Source of the DNA: Gemmiger sp. An194 | GTDB taxonomy: Bacteria > Bacillota > Clostridia > Oscillospirales > Ruminococcaceae | NCBI RefSeq assembly: GCF_002160145.1 | Contig: NZ_NFKA01000017.1 | Location: 1-64,000 of the forward strand | DNA length: 64,000 bases | Reading direction: 5' to 3' | Part shown: piece after piece, positions 35,491-42,961 of the stretch | Layout of the letters: every line of letters begins with the position of its first letter | Numbering within the stretch: position 1 is the first letter of the stretch | Translations under genes and position numbers: made by a program | Notes under the pieces: generated by a model | Databases searched by the model: none | Seen by the model: only the letters and a program-made list of their open reading frames with translations | Told to the model about the DNA's origin: nothing

Positions 35491-37032
35491 TCACTCCTTT
35501 TCAAAGGTGTTCAGCAGAGCAAGGAATTCCTCGCCGTACTGCTCGCACTTGCGCACGCCCACGCCGGGCACCTCCAGAAGTGCTTCCCGGGTCTTGGGCA
35601 GATGGGCGCACATGGCCCGCAGGGTGGCGTCGGTGAAGACCACGAAGGCGGGCACGCCCGCCTGCCGGGCCAGCTTGAGCCGCAGGTCCTTGAGCTGCTG
35701 CAGATGGTCCGCATTCAGGTCCTTTTCCTCGATGGCCTTCAGCTTGGCTGCGCTCTTCGCGGCCAGCTTCACCACCGAGGCCCGCTGCAGATCGGGGCGG
35801 CAGACCGAGCAGGCGCCGCAGCCCTCCCGGCCGGTGCGCTGGCCGAAGTATTTTAAAATCTCCCCCCGCAGACAGTAGCGGCTGTGGCAGTAAAAGGTCA
35901 TCTGACGCAGCCGGTCCTTCTGGCGCAGAAGCTGGGTCTCCACCTCCTCCGGGCTGGCCCCGGCGGCGGGCTCGCTGTTGTCGATGAGGAAGTTGCCGGT
36001 GCGCACATCCCCGGCGGAGTAGAGCAGGATGCAGTCCGCGTCCTGACCGTCCCGCCCGGCGCGGCCCGCCTCCTGGTAGTAGCTCTCCAGATCCAGGGGC
36101 ATGTTGTAGTGGATGACGAAGTTCACGTTGGATTTGTCGATGCCCATGCCGAAGGCATTGGTGGCCACCATCACCCGCGCCTGATCGAAGAGGAAGGCCT
36201 CCTGGCTGCGCTGGCGCTCCTCCGGAGCCATGCCCGCATGATAGCGGGCGGCGGCGATGTTCTGGCCGATGAGCTTTTCGTATACCTCGTCCACCTTTTT
36301 GCGGGTGGAGCAGTACACGATGCCGGTGGCCTGAGGGTGGTCGTTCAGGTAGGCCAGCAGGCAGGGAAACTTCTCCCGCTCCTCCATCCGCTGTACCTCG
36401 AAGAACAGGTTGGGCCGGTCAAAGCCGGTGGTCAGCTCCAGGGGCTGGCGCAGGGCCAGCAGCTGACGGATGTCGTCCTTCACCCGCTGGGTGGCGGTGG
36501 CGGTGAAGGCTCCCAGCGGCGGGCGCTGGTTCAGCTGGTCCGCAAACTGGCGAATCTGCAGGTAGCTGGGCCGGAAGTCCTGCCCCCACTGGGAGACGCA
36601 GTGGGCCTCGTCCACGCAGAGCAGCGAGATCTGCACGCTGTGGGAAAAGCGCAGAAAGCCTGGGGTCAGCAGCCGCTCCGGGGCCACATACACGATCTTA
36701 TACATGCCGTCGCAGGCGTTGGCCAGCGCCTTGCGGCACTGGTTCTCGGTGAGGGAGGAGTTGATGTAGGCCGCCCGCACGCCCATCTGGATCAGCGCCT
36801 GCACCTGATCCTGCATCAGGCTGATCAGCGGGCTGACCACCACGGTGATGCCGGGCAAAAGCAAGGCCGGCAGCTGGTAGCAGATGGATTTGCCCGCGCC
36901 GGTGGGCATGACCGCCAGCACGTCCTGCCCGGCCAGCAGGGCGTCCACCACCTCCTGCTGGCCGGGGCGGAAGGCGTCGTAGCCGAAAATATCCTTCAAT
37001 GTCCGGTGGACCCGGATCGGATCATAATTCAT
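35491..37032 (-). CDS. recQ: ATP-dependent DNA helicase RecQ
   Basis: 513 residues. 3'-5' helicase in recombination and repair. Walker A PTGAGKS, DEAH box CVDEAHCVSQWGQDFRPSY, motif VI QEAGRAGRDGQ, RecQ zinc site CLRGEIL...CGACSVC, a shortened RQC region, and a C-terminal HRDC domain (about 440-513). AGGTGTTTCC precedes the ATG. Coupled to the FliB-like gene downstream. Confidence 0.96.
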   Translation of the reverse strand: MNYDPIRVHRTLKDIFGYDAFRPGQQEVVDALLAGQDVLAVMPTGAGKSICYQLPALLLPGITVVVSPLISLMQDQVQALIQMGVRAAYINSSLTENQCRKALANACDGMYKIVYVAPERLLTPGFLRFSHSVQISLLCVDEAHCVSQWGQDFRPSYLQIRQFADQLNQRPPLGAFTATATQRVKDDIRQLLALRQPLELTTGFDRPNLFFEVQRMEEREKFPCLLAYLNDHPQATGIVYCSTRKKVDEVYEKLIGQNIAAARYHAGMAPEERQRSQEAFLFDQARVMVATNAFGMGIDKSNVNFVIHYNMPLDLESYYQEAGRAGRDGQDADCILLYSAGDVRTGNFLIDNSEPAAGASPEEVETQLLRQKDRLRQMTFYCHSRYCLRGEILKYFGQRTGREGCGACSVCRPDLQRASVVKLAAKSAAKLKAIEEKDLNADHLQQLKDLRLKLARQAGVPAFVVFTDATLRAMCAHLPKTREALLEVPGVGVRKCEQYGEEFLALLNTFEKE

Positions 37033-37110
37033 GGAAACACCTCAGTCGGGGATGGGATAAAACGTTCGCAATCTATTATAGCAGATTTTGCGAAGGAACG
37101 GGCACAGGCA

Positions 37111-37141
37111 AAAGGGCCGCTGAAACATCAGCGGCCCTTTT
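37111..37141 (-). terminator. Terminator of the small membrane protein gene
   Basis: AAAGGGCCGCTGA pairs with TCAGCGGCCCTTT around an AACA loop; T-rich on both strands. Confidence 0.85.
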
Positions 37142-37192
37142 GCTGTGGTTCGTATGAAAATGGGGAGAAAAAAGCGAAGGAAATGAAGCGCC

Positions 37193-37519
37193 TCAGTTCA
37201 GGCTGTCCCAGTCCCGGCGCAGGAGCAGCCAGGTAATCACGGGAACCAGCAGGCTGCCCACCAGCGACATGATGATGGACACCAGCAGACCCGGCTGGCC
37301 CAGGCTGCCCAGCACGGCCACAAAGAAGGAAACCACATAGCAGCAGCACATCAGGGCAAAACCCGCCTTCTTTTTGGCAAACAGCACCATGCACAGGCCG
37401 GCCAGGGAAACAATGGCCACAATCACGGAGGGCCAGCGGCCGAAGCAGGCGTTCATCACGGTGGTGGCGGCGCAGAGCACCAGAGCAAACCAGAGCCAGA
37501 TCTTGGTGGAAGTTTTCAT
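37193..37519 (-). CDS. Four-helix membrane protein of unknown function
   Basis: 108 residues from the ATG at 37519 with AAAAGGAGA upstream. About four hydrophobic helices cover nearly the whole chain, ending in LLLRRDWDSLN. No family recognised. It stands alone with its own promoter and terminator. Two direct repeats at the promoter suggest tight transcriptional control. Confidence 0.75.
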   Translation of the reverse strand: MKTSTKIWLWFALVLCAATTVMNACFGRWPSVIVAIVSLAGLCMVLFAKKKAGFALMCCCYVVSFFVAVLGSLGQPGLLVSIIMSLVGSLLVPVITWLLLRRDWDSLN

Positions 37520-37605
37520 GTTACAGTCTCCTTTTCTTATGCAGAGCCCCGGGTGCGGGGCCGGTATCGGGCACGGCGTGGGGAAAGACCGCCGTGCGGT
37601 TGATT

Positions 37606-37648
37606 TATCTGACATAGTCAGTATATTCGATATATCTGATAAAGTCAA
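37606..37648 (-). promoter_or_regulatory. Promoter with two operator-like direct repeats
   Basis: On the minus strand TTGACT (37643-37648), a 17-base spacer and TATACT (37620-37625). Two copies of TATCTGA..A.AGTCA lie at 37606-37620 and 37633-37647, matching at 13 of 15 positions and 27 bases apart. One covers the -35 box and the other sits just after the -10 box. One copy contains the palindrome TGACATAGTCA. This is the layout of a repressed promoter. The gene is 37193-37519. Confidence 0.6.
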
Positions 37649-37709
37649 TTAATTTTTGGAAAAAGGAGCGTTTGGGCCACCGACGCGGACGATAATGCAA
37701 AAATAGCGC

Positions 37710-37739
37710 AAAAAAGCCCCATTCCCGAAGGAATGGGGC
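37710..37739 (-). terminator. Terminator of the pilus-like operon
   Basis: GCCCCATTCC pairs with GGAATGGGGC around a tetraloop, followed on the minus strand by TTTTTT. Confidence 0.9.
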
Positions 37740-37753
37740 GAAAGAATGTTGCT

Positions 37754-38824
37754 TTACAGCATGGACAGCGCGGCTAGGCGTTTTTCCATGGCTTCATAGT
37801 AGATGGAATGGGTGAGGGCAGTGTCACGGGTGATGCGGCCCTGCTGGTACAGGCGAAGAAGGCTGGTATCCATGGTGCACATGCCCTCGGCGGCACCGGC
37901 CTGGATGGCCGCGTCCAGCTGGTGGGATTTGGCCTCGCGGATCATGTTCTTGATGGCGGGGTTGGTGTACATCACCTCAAAGGCAACTGTCTGGCCACCG
38001 TCCACCGTGGGCACCAGCTGCTGGCTGATGACCGCCTGCAATACCATGGACAGCTGGATGCGCACCTGCTGCTGCTGACTGGCGGGGAAGGAGTCCACAA
38101 TGCGGTCCACGGTGCTGGCCGCGCCGGTGGTGTGCAGGGTGGAGAAGAGCAGCTGGCCGGTCTCGGCGGCGGTCATGGCCACCTCGATGGTCTCGTGGTC
38201 CCGCATTTCGCCCAGCAGGATCACGTCCGGGCTTTCCCGCAGGGCGCTGCGCAGCGCCCGCACATAGCTGGGGCTGTCGCTGCCGATCTCCCGCTGAGTC
38301 ACGATGCACTTCTGATGCCGGTGGATGTATTCGATGGGGTCCTCCATGGTGATGATATGGGCTTCCCGGCTGTGGTTGATGGAGTCGATCAGGCAGGCCA
38401 GGGTGGTGGATTTGCCGCTGCCCGCGGGCCCGGTGACCAGCACCAGCCCCTTCAGCTTTTTGGCTGCGTCCATCACCTGGGAAGGAATGCCCAGAGCCTG
38501 GGGGTCAGGCAGGCCGAACTGGATCACCCGAAGCACCACCGCAAGACTGCCGCGCTGGTGCAGTACGTTGGCCCGGAAACGGCCCAGATGGGGAATGGCA
38601 AAGGAAAAGTCGTCATCCGCATCCTCGGCGGCGCAGCGGTCCATATTGCGGCCGCACAAAGCGTAGATGCCCTCCACCAGGTGGGCGGTGTCGGCGGGGG
38701 TGAGCATTTCGCCCTCCCGCAGCTGGCGGCCGTTGACCTTATAGGTCAGCGGCAGGCCGGCAATGATAAAAATATCCGATGCCCGCACATCAATGGCGCG
38801 GTGCAGAACGGCGTCCATCTCCAT
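37754..38824 (-). CDS. pilT: PilT-type pilus ATPase
   Basis: 356 residues. Secretion ATPase of the PilT branch: Walker A GPAGSGKST, Walker B region VILLGEMRD, His box STLHTTGAASTVDRIVDSFP and the PilT-type C-terminal NPAIKNMIREAK and GMCTMDTSLLRLYQQG. In classical type IV pili PilT drives retraction and PilB extension. This is the only ATPase in the operon. CAGGAGG sets the ATG at 38824. Last gene of the minus-strand operon from 42626. Confidence 0.92.
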   Translation of the reverse strand: MEMDAVLHRAIDVRASDIFIIAGLPLTYKVNGRQLREGEMLTPADTAHLVEGIYALCGRNMDRCAAEDADDDFSFAIPHLGRFRANVLHQRGSLAVVLRVIQFGLPDPQALGIPSQVMDAAKKLKGLVLVTGPAGSGKSTTLACLIDSINHSREAHIITMEDPIEYIHRHQKCIVTQREIGSDSPSYVRALRSALRESPDVILLGEMRDHETIEVAMTAAETGQLLFSTLHTTGAASTVDRIVDSFPASQQQQVRIQLSMVLQAVISQQLVPTVDGGQTVAFEVMYTNPAIKNMIREAKSHQLDAAIQAGAAEGMCTMDTSLLRLYQQGRITRDTALTHSIYYEAMEKRLAALSML

Positions 38825-38878
38825 AAATAAAACCTCCTGTTTCAGCCGGAGCATCTAACAAAACAACAGCGTGGGCGC

Positions 38879-39301
38879 TCAGAAGCTGCCGTCCCACAGC
38901 TGGGGGCCCTGATCAAAGTCCCGCTCCTGGCCATACTGCCAGCGGGTCAGGGTATAACGGCCGGGGCCCTGGGGCGTGGGCAGCGCGGCGATGGTCAGGG
39001 TGCGGCCGGCTTGCCCGGTGAGGGTCACGGTAACAGCGCCGTCCTCGCCGGTCTGGCCAAGGGCGGCGGTATCCTGCCCGGCGGCCAGCGCCGCGTCCAG
39101 CTGGGCCAGCCACTGCTGGCCTTCGTTTTCCAGCGCTGCGTCCTGGGAAAAGCGGTCCAGGGATTTTTGCGCCAGCGACAGGTCCGCCTGAGCGGTGGTG
39201 AGAGAAAGCACGGCCAGCACGGCCAGGCAGATCGCAGCCAGTGCCAGCAGCAGGGTAAGTGCGCCGGAGCGGATGGGGGGCACGTTATGGCGTTCCATCA
39301 T
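38879..39301 (-). CDS. Pilin-like membrane-anchored protein 1
   Basis: 140 residues. A single N-terminal helix (about 13-36) follows a short basic leader, with Gly13 before ALTLLLALAA. This resembles a class III (prepilin) signal but lacks Glu at position 5. The remainder is beta-rich and small. AAAGGAGG lies nine bases upstream. Placement inside a pilus assembly operon suggests a minor pilin or an assembly component. No database family recognised. Confidence 0.7.
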   Translation of the reverse strand: MMERHNVPPIRSGALTLLLALAAICLAVLAVLSLTTAQADLSLAQKSLDRFSQDAALENEGQQWLAQLDAALAAGQDTAALGQTGEDGAVTVTLTGQAGRTLTIAALPTPQGPGRYTLTRWQYGQERDFDQGPQLWDGSF

Positions 39302-39326
39302 GGCAGTAGCCTCCTTTCACAAAACC

Positions 39327-39755
39327 TCAGGACCCGGGCAGATAGCGGTCGAAGGTGCCCTCGAACAGCACCTGCCCGCCGCTGCCGGAAAGCCGCAGGG
39401 CCAGCCGGGCCGTCTGCCCGGCCTGAGTGGCCTGGTGCTCCAGAGTCAGCTCCAGTTCATAGGTGCCGATGGGGTCCGGGCGGCCCTGGCTGTCCACGGT
39501 CAGGGTCAGCGCCTGGCCTTCGGCGGGTGGGTTCGCAGTCCCCAGCAGCTGCCAGAACGCCTCCTCAGAATCGCTGGCATAAAAGCTCTCGCTCACGTTC
39601 TGGGCGATCTGCTGGGCCGCGGTCAGCTCCTGGGCCTGAGTCGAGCGCAGGCGAGCGGCGGCGAACAGGCGCACCAGCACGGTGCAGAGCGCCAGCACGA
39701 ACAGGGTCAGCAGCAGCGCCTCAATAAAAAACGCGGTGTTTTTGCGGTGCTTCAT
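39327..39755 (-). CDS. Pilin-like protein 2 with FFIEA prepilin-type motif
   Basis: 142 residues. The N-terminus, MKHRKNTAFFIEALLLTLF, is the closest to a prepilin signal in this operon. If cleavage follows Thr7 the Glu lies at mature position 5, although the usual Gly at -1 is missing. One helix and a beta-rich C-terminus follow. It starts three bases after the stop of the preceding gene. Confidence 0.72.
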   Translation of the reverse strand: MKHRKNTAFFIEALLLTLFVLALCTVLVRLFAAARLRSTQAQELTAAQQIAQNVSESFYASDSEEAFWQLLGTANPPAEGQALTLTVDSQGRPDPIGTYELELTLEHQATQAGQTARLALRLSGSGGQVLFEGTFDRYLPGS

Positions 39756-39758
39756 GGT

Positions 39759-40220
39759 TCATTCTCCCTCTGCGCAGCGCAGGGCCACCCGCGCGGTGCC
39801 CTGGTCTGTGGTCAGCTCCAGCAGCGAACCGGAGCGCTCGGCCTCAAAGCGGGTGCAGGCGCACACCGGCTGGGCGTTCTCCGGGGCGGGGTCGCTTTCG
39901 GCGGCGGTGTACTCCTCCACCAGCTGGCCCTGCCACAGATAGATCCGGGTCTCGTAGCCGGTGGAGGGCTCCTCCAGCACCAGTATCACGCCCTCGGGGC
40001 CGCCTTCCAGCCGCAGGCCGGCGGCGGTGTCGGCGGCGCGCACACTGGTGGTCAGATAGCGCAGGCTGGCCCGGGCGGCGTTGTTGGCGGTCATGGACCG
40101 GGTCACGCTGCCGTAAAGGCCGCTGCCCAGCGCCATCAGCCCCAGCACACAGGCCAGCATCAGGCCGAACAGGGCCATGGCCAGCAGGGGCGCCAGGCGC
40201 CCGGGCTCCTTGTGTTCCAT
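39759..40220 (-). CDS. Pilin-like protein 3 (DUF4860-like)
   Basis: 153 residues. Short leader EHKEPGRLAP, one helix (about 10-33), then a region with the pattern GLYGSVTRSMTANNAARASLRYLTTSVRAAD, which resembles DUF4860 proteins found in clostridial pilus loci. GGAAGGAGA is upstream. Function is presumed structural or assembly-related. Confidence 0.68.
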   Translation of the reverse strand: MEHKEPGRLAPLLAMALFGLMLACVLGLMALGSGLYGSVTRSMTANNAARASLRYLTTSVRAADTAAGLRLEGGPEGVILVLEEPSTGYETRIYLWQGQLVEEYTAAESDPAPENAQPVCACTRFEAERSGSLLELTTDQGTARVALRCAEGE

Positions 40221-40247
40221 CGCTCAACTCTCCTTCCGCGGGGGTGT

Positions 40248-40577
40248 TCAGGCCCGCTCCAGCACGTTCACCTGAGGCATCAGGTTGGAGGCAAAGGCCT
40301 CATAGGTCACAATAAAACGGTCGTGGTTCACCAAAAGACCGTAGTTTTCTTCCAGATAATCCAGGCTGGCAGGGTAGCTGCCCTCCACCGCGTAGCATTG
40401 CACCGCGGCCTGCAGCACCGCCTGGCGCAGGGCCTGGGCGCTGGCGCTGTCCAGATCGCGGCCCACTTGCCGGGAGCCCAGCGCAAAGGCTGCGATGAGC
40501 AGAACCAGCACCGCCAGAAGCCCGGCGGCCATAGCCAGCCGGGTGCGCAGCGAAAGTATCTGCTTGATGTGATACAT
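40248..40577 (-). CDS. Pilin-like protein 4, small
   Basis: 109 residues. An N-terminal helix (about 15-36) is followed by ALRQAVLQAAVQCYAVEGSYPASLDYLEENYG, which is the segment seen in many pseudopilins after the membrane helix (a Cys, a Gly-Ser-Tyr-Pro and paired aromatic residues). No clear prepilin cleavage Gly. AAGGAGGGG precedes the ATG. It lies 12 bases after the PilC-type gene. Confidence 0.72.
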   Translation of the reverse strand: MYHIKQILSLRTRLAMAAGLLAVLVLLIAAFALGSRQVGRDLDSASAQALRQAVLQAAVQCYAVEGSYPASLDYLEENYGLLVNHDRFIVTYEAFASNLMPQVNVLERA

Positions 40578-40589
40578 CCAAACCCCTCC

Positions 40590-41633
40590 TTAGCCGATGG
40601 AGCCCAGAATGCCGATGAGCGGCAGCATCACGGCCAGCAGCGTCACCCCGACCGCCAGGGTCAGGAAAGCGGCCAGCAGCGGCTCGATGGAATCGATCAG
40701 CCGGTCCAGCGCGGCCTGGGCGTCCTGGGTGAACAGCTGGGTCAGCCGGGCCAGCACCGTGTCGGCCTGGCCGCTGCGGGCGCCGCTGATGAGCATACGG
40801 CCATACAGCGGCTCGAAGACCTTGTGTTCAAACAATGCGGTGGAAAGCCCCTTGCCCTTCAGCATGTCCTCATGGCAGGCCTGCAGCTGAGCGCGCAGAC
40901 CCTGGTGGTCCACCATGTCGCTGGCGGCGGTGAGGGCGGTGTCCGCATCCACGCCGCTGGCCAGAAACAGCGAAAGGGCGCTGGCCAGCCGGGCCACCGC
41001 CAGCTTGCGGGCGGCGGGGGCGGTGAAGGGAATCTTCTCAAACAGCCGGGCCAGCCGGTGGGAACCGGCGCTGCTGCCGCTGAGCACAAGACCCGCGGCC
41101 AGAACCGCCGCCAGCAGCAGGGTGATGACCAGAGCGGCCCAGCCCACGATATAGGCGAAATTTATGTAGCCGTAGGAGGAGGCGGCCAGACTGCCCGCCA
41201 GGCTCTGGTACACGCCGGTGAACACCGGCAGCACCTTGGCCACCAGCACCGCCAGAATCACAGCGGTGAGCCCCAGCAGCACGCCGGGGTAGAACACCGC
41301 GCTTTTCAGCTTTTTCTGCAGCTGGTCCTGGCTGGCGTAGTGCCGGGCCAGGCTGCGCAGCACGCTGTCGGTTCGGCCGCTCACCTCGCCCGCGGCGATC
41401 ATGCGCACCGCGTAGTCCGGAAACATGCCGCAGGTTCTGGCCGCCTGGGAAAGGCTTTCGCCCAGCAGCAGGGATTTCTGCATGGAAAGCGCCGCCTGCT
41501 GCAGCTGACCAGCGCCGCCGTCCTCCGCAAGAAGGGCGGCGGCCTCGTCCGGCTGGATGCCGGCCTCCAGCATCATGGCCATGGATTCACAAAAGGCGCT
41601 CACGGCCAGGCTGTTCAGTTCGTTTTTTGCCAT
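40590..41633 (-). CDS. pilC: PilC/GspF-type pilus platform protein
   Basis: 347 residues. Two T2SSF domains (about 5-125 and 205-330) with membrane helices after each. Typical segments are FCESMAMMLEAGIQ, GEVSGRTDSVLRSLARHYASQDQLQKKLKSAVFYPGVL and the repeat-like ISGARSGQADTVLARLTQLF. It would bind the ATPase and carry pilins through assembly. AAAGGGAGGG is upstream. Confidence 0.92.
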   Translation of the reverse strand: MAKNELNSLAVSAFCESMAMMLEAGIQPDEAAALLAEDGGAGQLQQAALSMQKSLLLGESLSQAARTCGMFPDYAVRMIAAGEVSGRTDSVLRSLARHYASQDQLQKKLKSAVFYPGVLLGLTAVILAVLVAKVLPVFTGVYQSLAGSLAASSYGYINFAYIVGWAALVITLLLAAVLAAGLVLSGSSAGSHRLARLFEKIPFTAPAARKLAVARLASALSLFLASGVDADTALTAASDMVDHQGLRAQLQACHEDMLKGKGLSTALFEHKVFEPLYGRMLISGARSGQADTVLARLTQLFTQDAQAALDRLIDSIEPLLAAFLTLAVGVTLLAVMLPLIGILGSIG

Positions 41634-41648
41634 TGCATTGCCCTCCCT

Positions 41649-42626
41649 TTAATAAGTGCGGAAATCGGTATAATTGCTGCCGTCGCCGATGTACTGGCTG
41701 CCCGCGCCTCCGGCGGCGAAGGTGGTGTCCACCCGATTCCAGACCCCGGGCTTCACCTCAAACTCCACGGTGATCCAGCCGGTTTCCTCCAGCCAGATCA
41801 TGTTCCAGGCGTGATACAGGTCATTCGGGGCCACATAGCCGGTGATCAGCTTGGTGGGAATGCCCTGGCTGCGCAGCATGGCAGCGGCCAGCGCCGCGTA
41901 GTCCACGCAGATGCCCTTGCTGGTGGCCAGAGTCTCGTCCGGGTCCGGGTAATAGTCGGTGCCGATGCTCTCGGCCTTGGGGGTGTCGTAGGCGATGTTC
42001 TTCACGATGTAATCGTAAATGCGGCCTGCTGCGTCCACCTCGTCGGCCGCCCCGGCGGTGAGCTCGCTGGCCTTTGCCACGCAGGCTGAATCCGGGGAAT
42101 AGGGGATATAGATGCTGGGCCGCAGGAAGGGCGCGAACTCGTCCTCCAGTGTGACCGATACGCTCTGGCGGCTCAGATAGGAATATTTGTCGCCGGAGAT
42201 GTTCTGGCAGACCGCCAGCTCATAGGGCCCGTCGCCCAGCTGCAGCGGGATGACGGCGGCCGAGCCGTCCGCGGGCATCAGGTAGGAATACTGGCTGGGC
42301 GCGCCGCCGGTGTCGCCCTGATAGGTGAGCAGAAATTTGATCTTACCCTCCTGATCGGTGCGCACCGCCACATAGCCCTGGGAAAGATGGCTGGTGTCCC
42401 AGAAAACGCCGTTGTCGGTCTGGGCGGCGGCCTCGTCGAAGGCGGTGGTCAGCGGCGCGGGGGCGGTGAAGCTTCCGGCCTTGTCTGCCTGGAGCGAGGA
42501 TGCGCCGGGGGCAGAGGTCTGGGCGATGCTTTCGATCTGCTGCGAGGGCTCGGGCGAGCCGCAGCCCGCGCAGAGGGCCAGTGCCAGTGCCGCGGCGGCC
42601 AGCCACAACGGTTTGGGCAGCTTCAA
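41649..42626 (-). CDS. Transglutaminase-like lipoprotein
   Basis: 325 residues from a TTG start with AAAAGGAGG nine bases upstream. The lipoprotein signal ends in LALCAGC (Cys22). A transglutaminase core near residues 230-300 has Cys in KGICVDYAALAAAML, His in YHAWNMIW and an acidic residue after WITVEFE. Enzymes of this class cleave or cross-link peptides at the cell surface. It leads the pilus-like operon and may process the pilins; this is inference from position. Confidence 0.85.
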   Translation of the reverse strand: MKLPKPLWLAAAALALALCAGCGSPEPSQQIESIAQTSAPGASSLQADKAGSFTAPAPLTTAFDEAAAQTDNGVFWDTSHLSQGYVAVRTDQEGKIKFLLTYQGDTGGAPSQYSYLMPADGSAAVIPLQLGDGPYELAVCQNISGDKYSYLSRQSVSVTLEDEFAPFLRPSIYIPYSPDSACVAKASELTAGAADEVDAAGRIYDYIVKNIAYDTPKAESIGTDYYPDPDETLATSKGICVDYAALAAAMLRSQGIPTKLITGYVAPNDLYHAWNMIWLEETGWITVEFEVKPGVWNRVDTTFAAGGAGSQYIGDGSNYTDFRTY

Positions 42627-42664
42627 GCGGCACCCCTCCTTTTTGCAAAAAATGATTCAATCTT

Positions 42665-42693
42665 ATTATAAAAATACAGTTCCGGCTTGTAAA
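42665..42693 (-). promoter_or_regulatory. Promoter of the pilus-like operon
   Basis: On the minus strand TTTACA (42688-42693), a 17-base spacer and TATAAT (42665-42670), about 40 bases upstream of the TTG start of the transglutaminase gene. Confidence 0.75.
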
Positions 42694-42788
42694 GAGGATC
42701 GGAGTCTGCCGAGGCGGACAATAGTGCAAAAAAGAGAAAAAGTCCGGTGCAAATTGGCGAAATTTCATAAAAGCAGGGCGCTTTTCTG

Positions 42789-42818
42789 TTGACAGCCCCC
42801 TATTATAGTAGGTATAAT
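42789..42818 (+). promoter_or_regulatory. Consensus promoter of the ABC exporter operon
   Basis: TTGACA (42789-42794), an 18-base spacer and TATAAT (42813-42818). Both boxes are perfect consensus. The predicted start is near 42825. Confidence 0.85.
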
Positions 42819-42836
42819 AAGAAAAACCAAGCCAAA

Positions 42837-42914
42837 AGCGTAAGCCCGGCAGGCCCGGACTTGCGCTCTTTTTATCGCCCACATATTGTTTGCGTGCGCA
42901 AGCAATATGTGGGG
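42837..42914 (+). promoter_or_regulatory. Leader with attenuator-like terminator and a second long hairpin
   Basis: About 12 bases into the transcript AGCGTAAG (42837-42844) pairs with CTTGCGCT (42860-42867) around a CCGG core, and TCTTTTTAT follows: an intrinsic terminator upstream of the genes. A second hairpin of about 17 pairs (42878-42913; CCCACATATTG with CAATATGTGGG, tight loop, no T-run) follows. The arrangement suggests conditional read-through into the exporter genes. No leader peptide with a ribosome-binding site is evident. The 335-base gap at 42627-42961 contains these elements and the two divergent promoters. Confidence 0.6.
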
Positions 42915-42961
42915 CGGTGTATACCGCTTTGGGAAAAAGAACAGGAGGAGTGAAACAAGAT

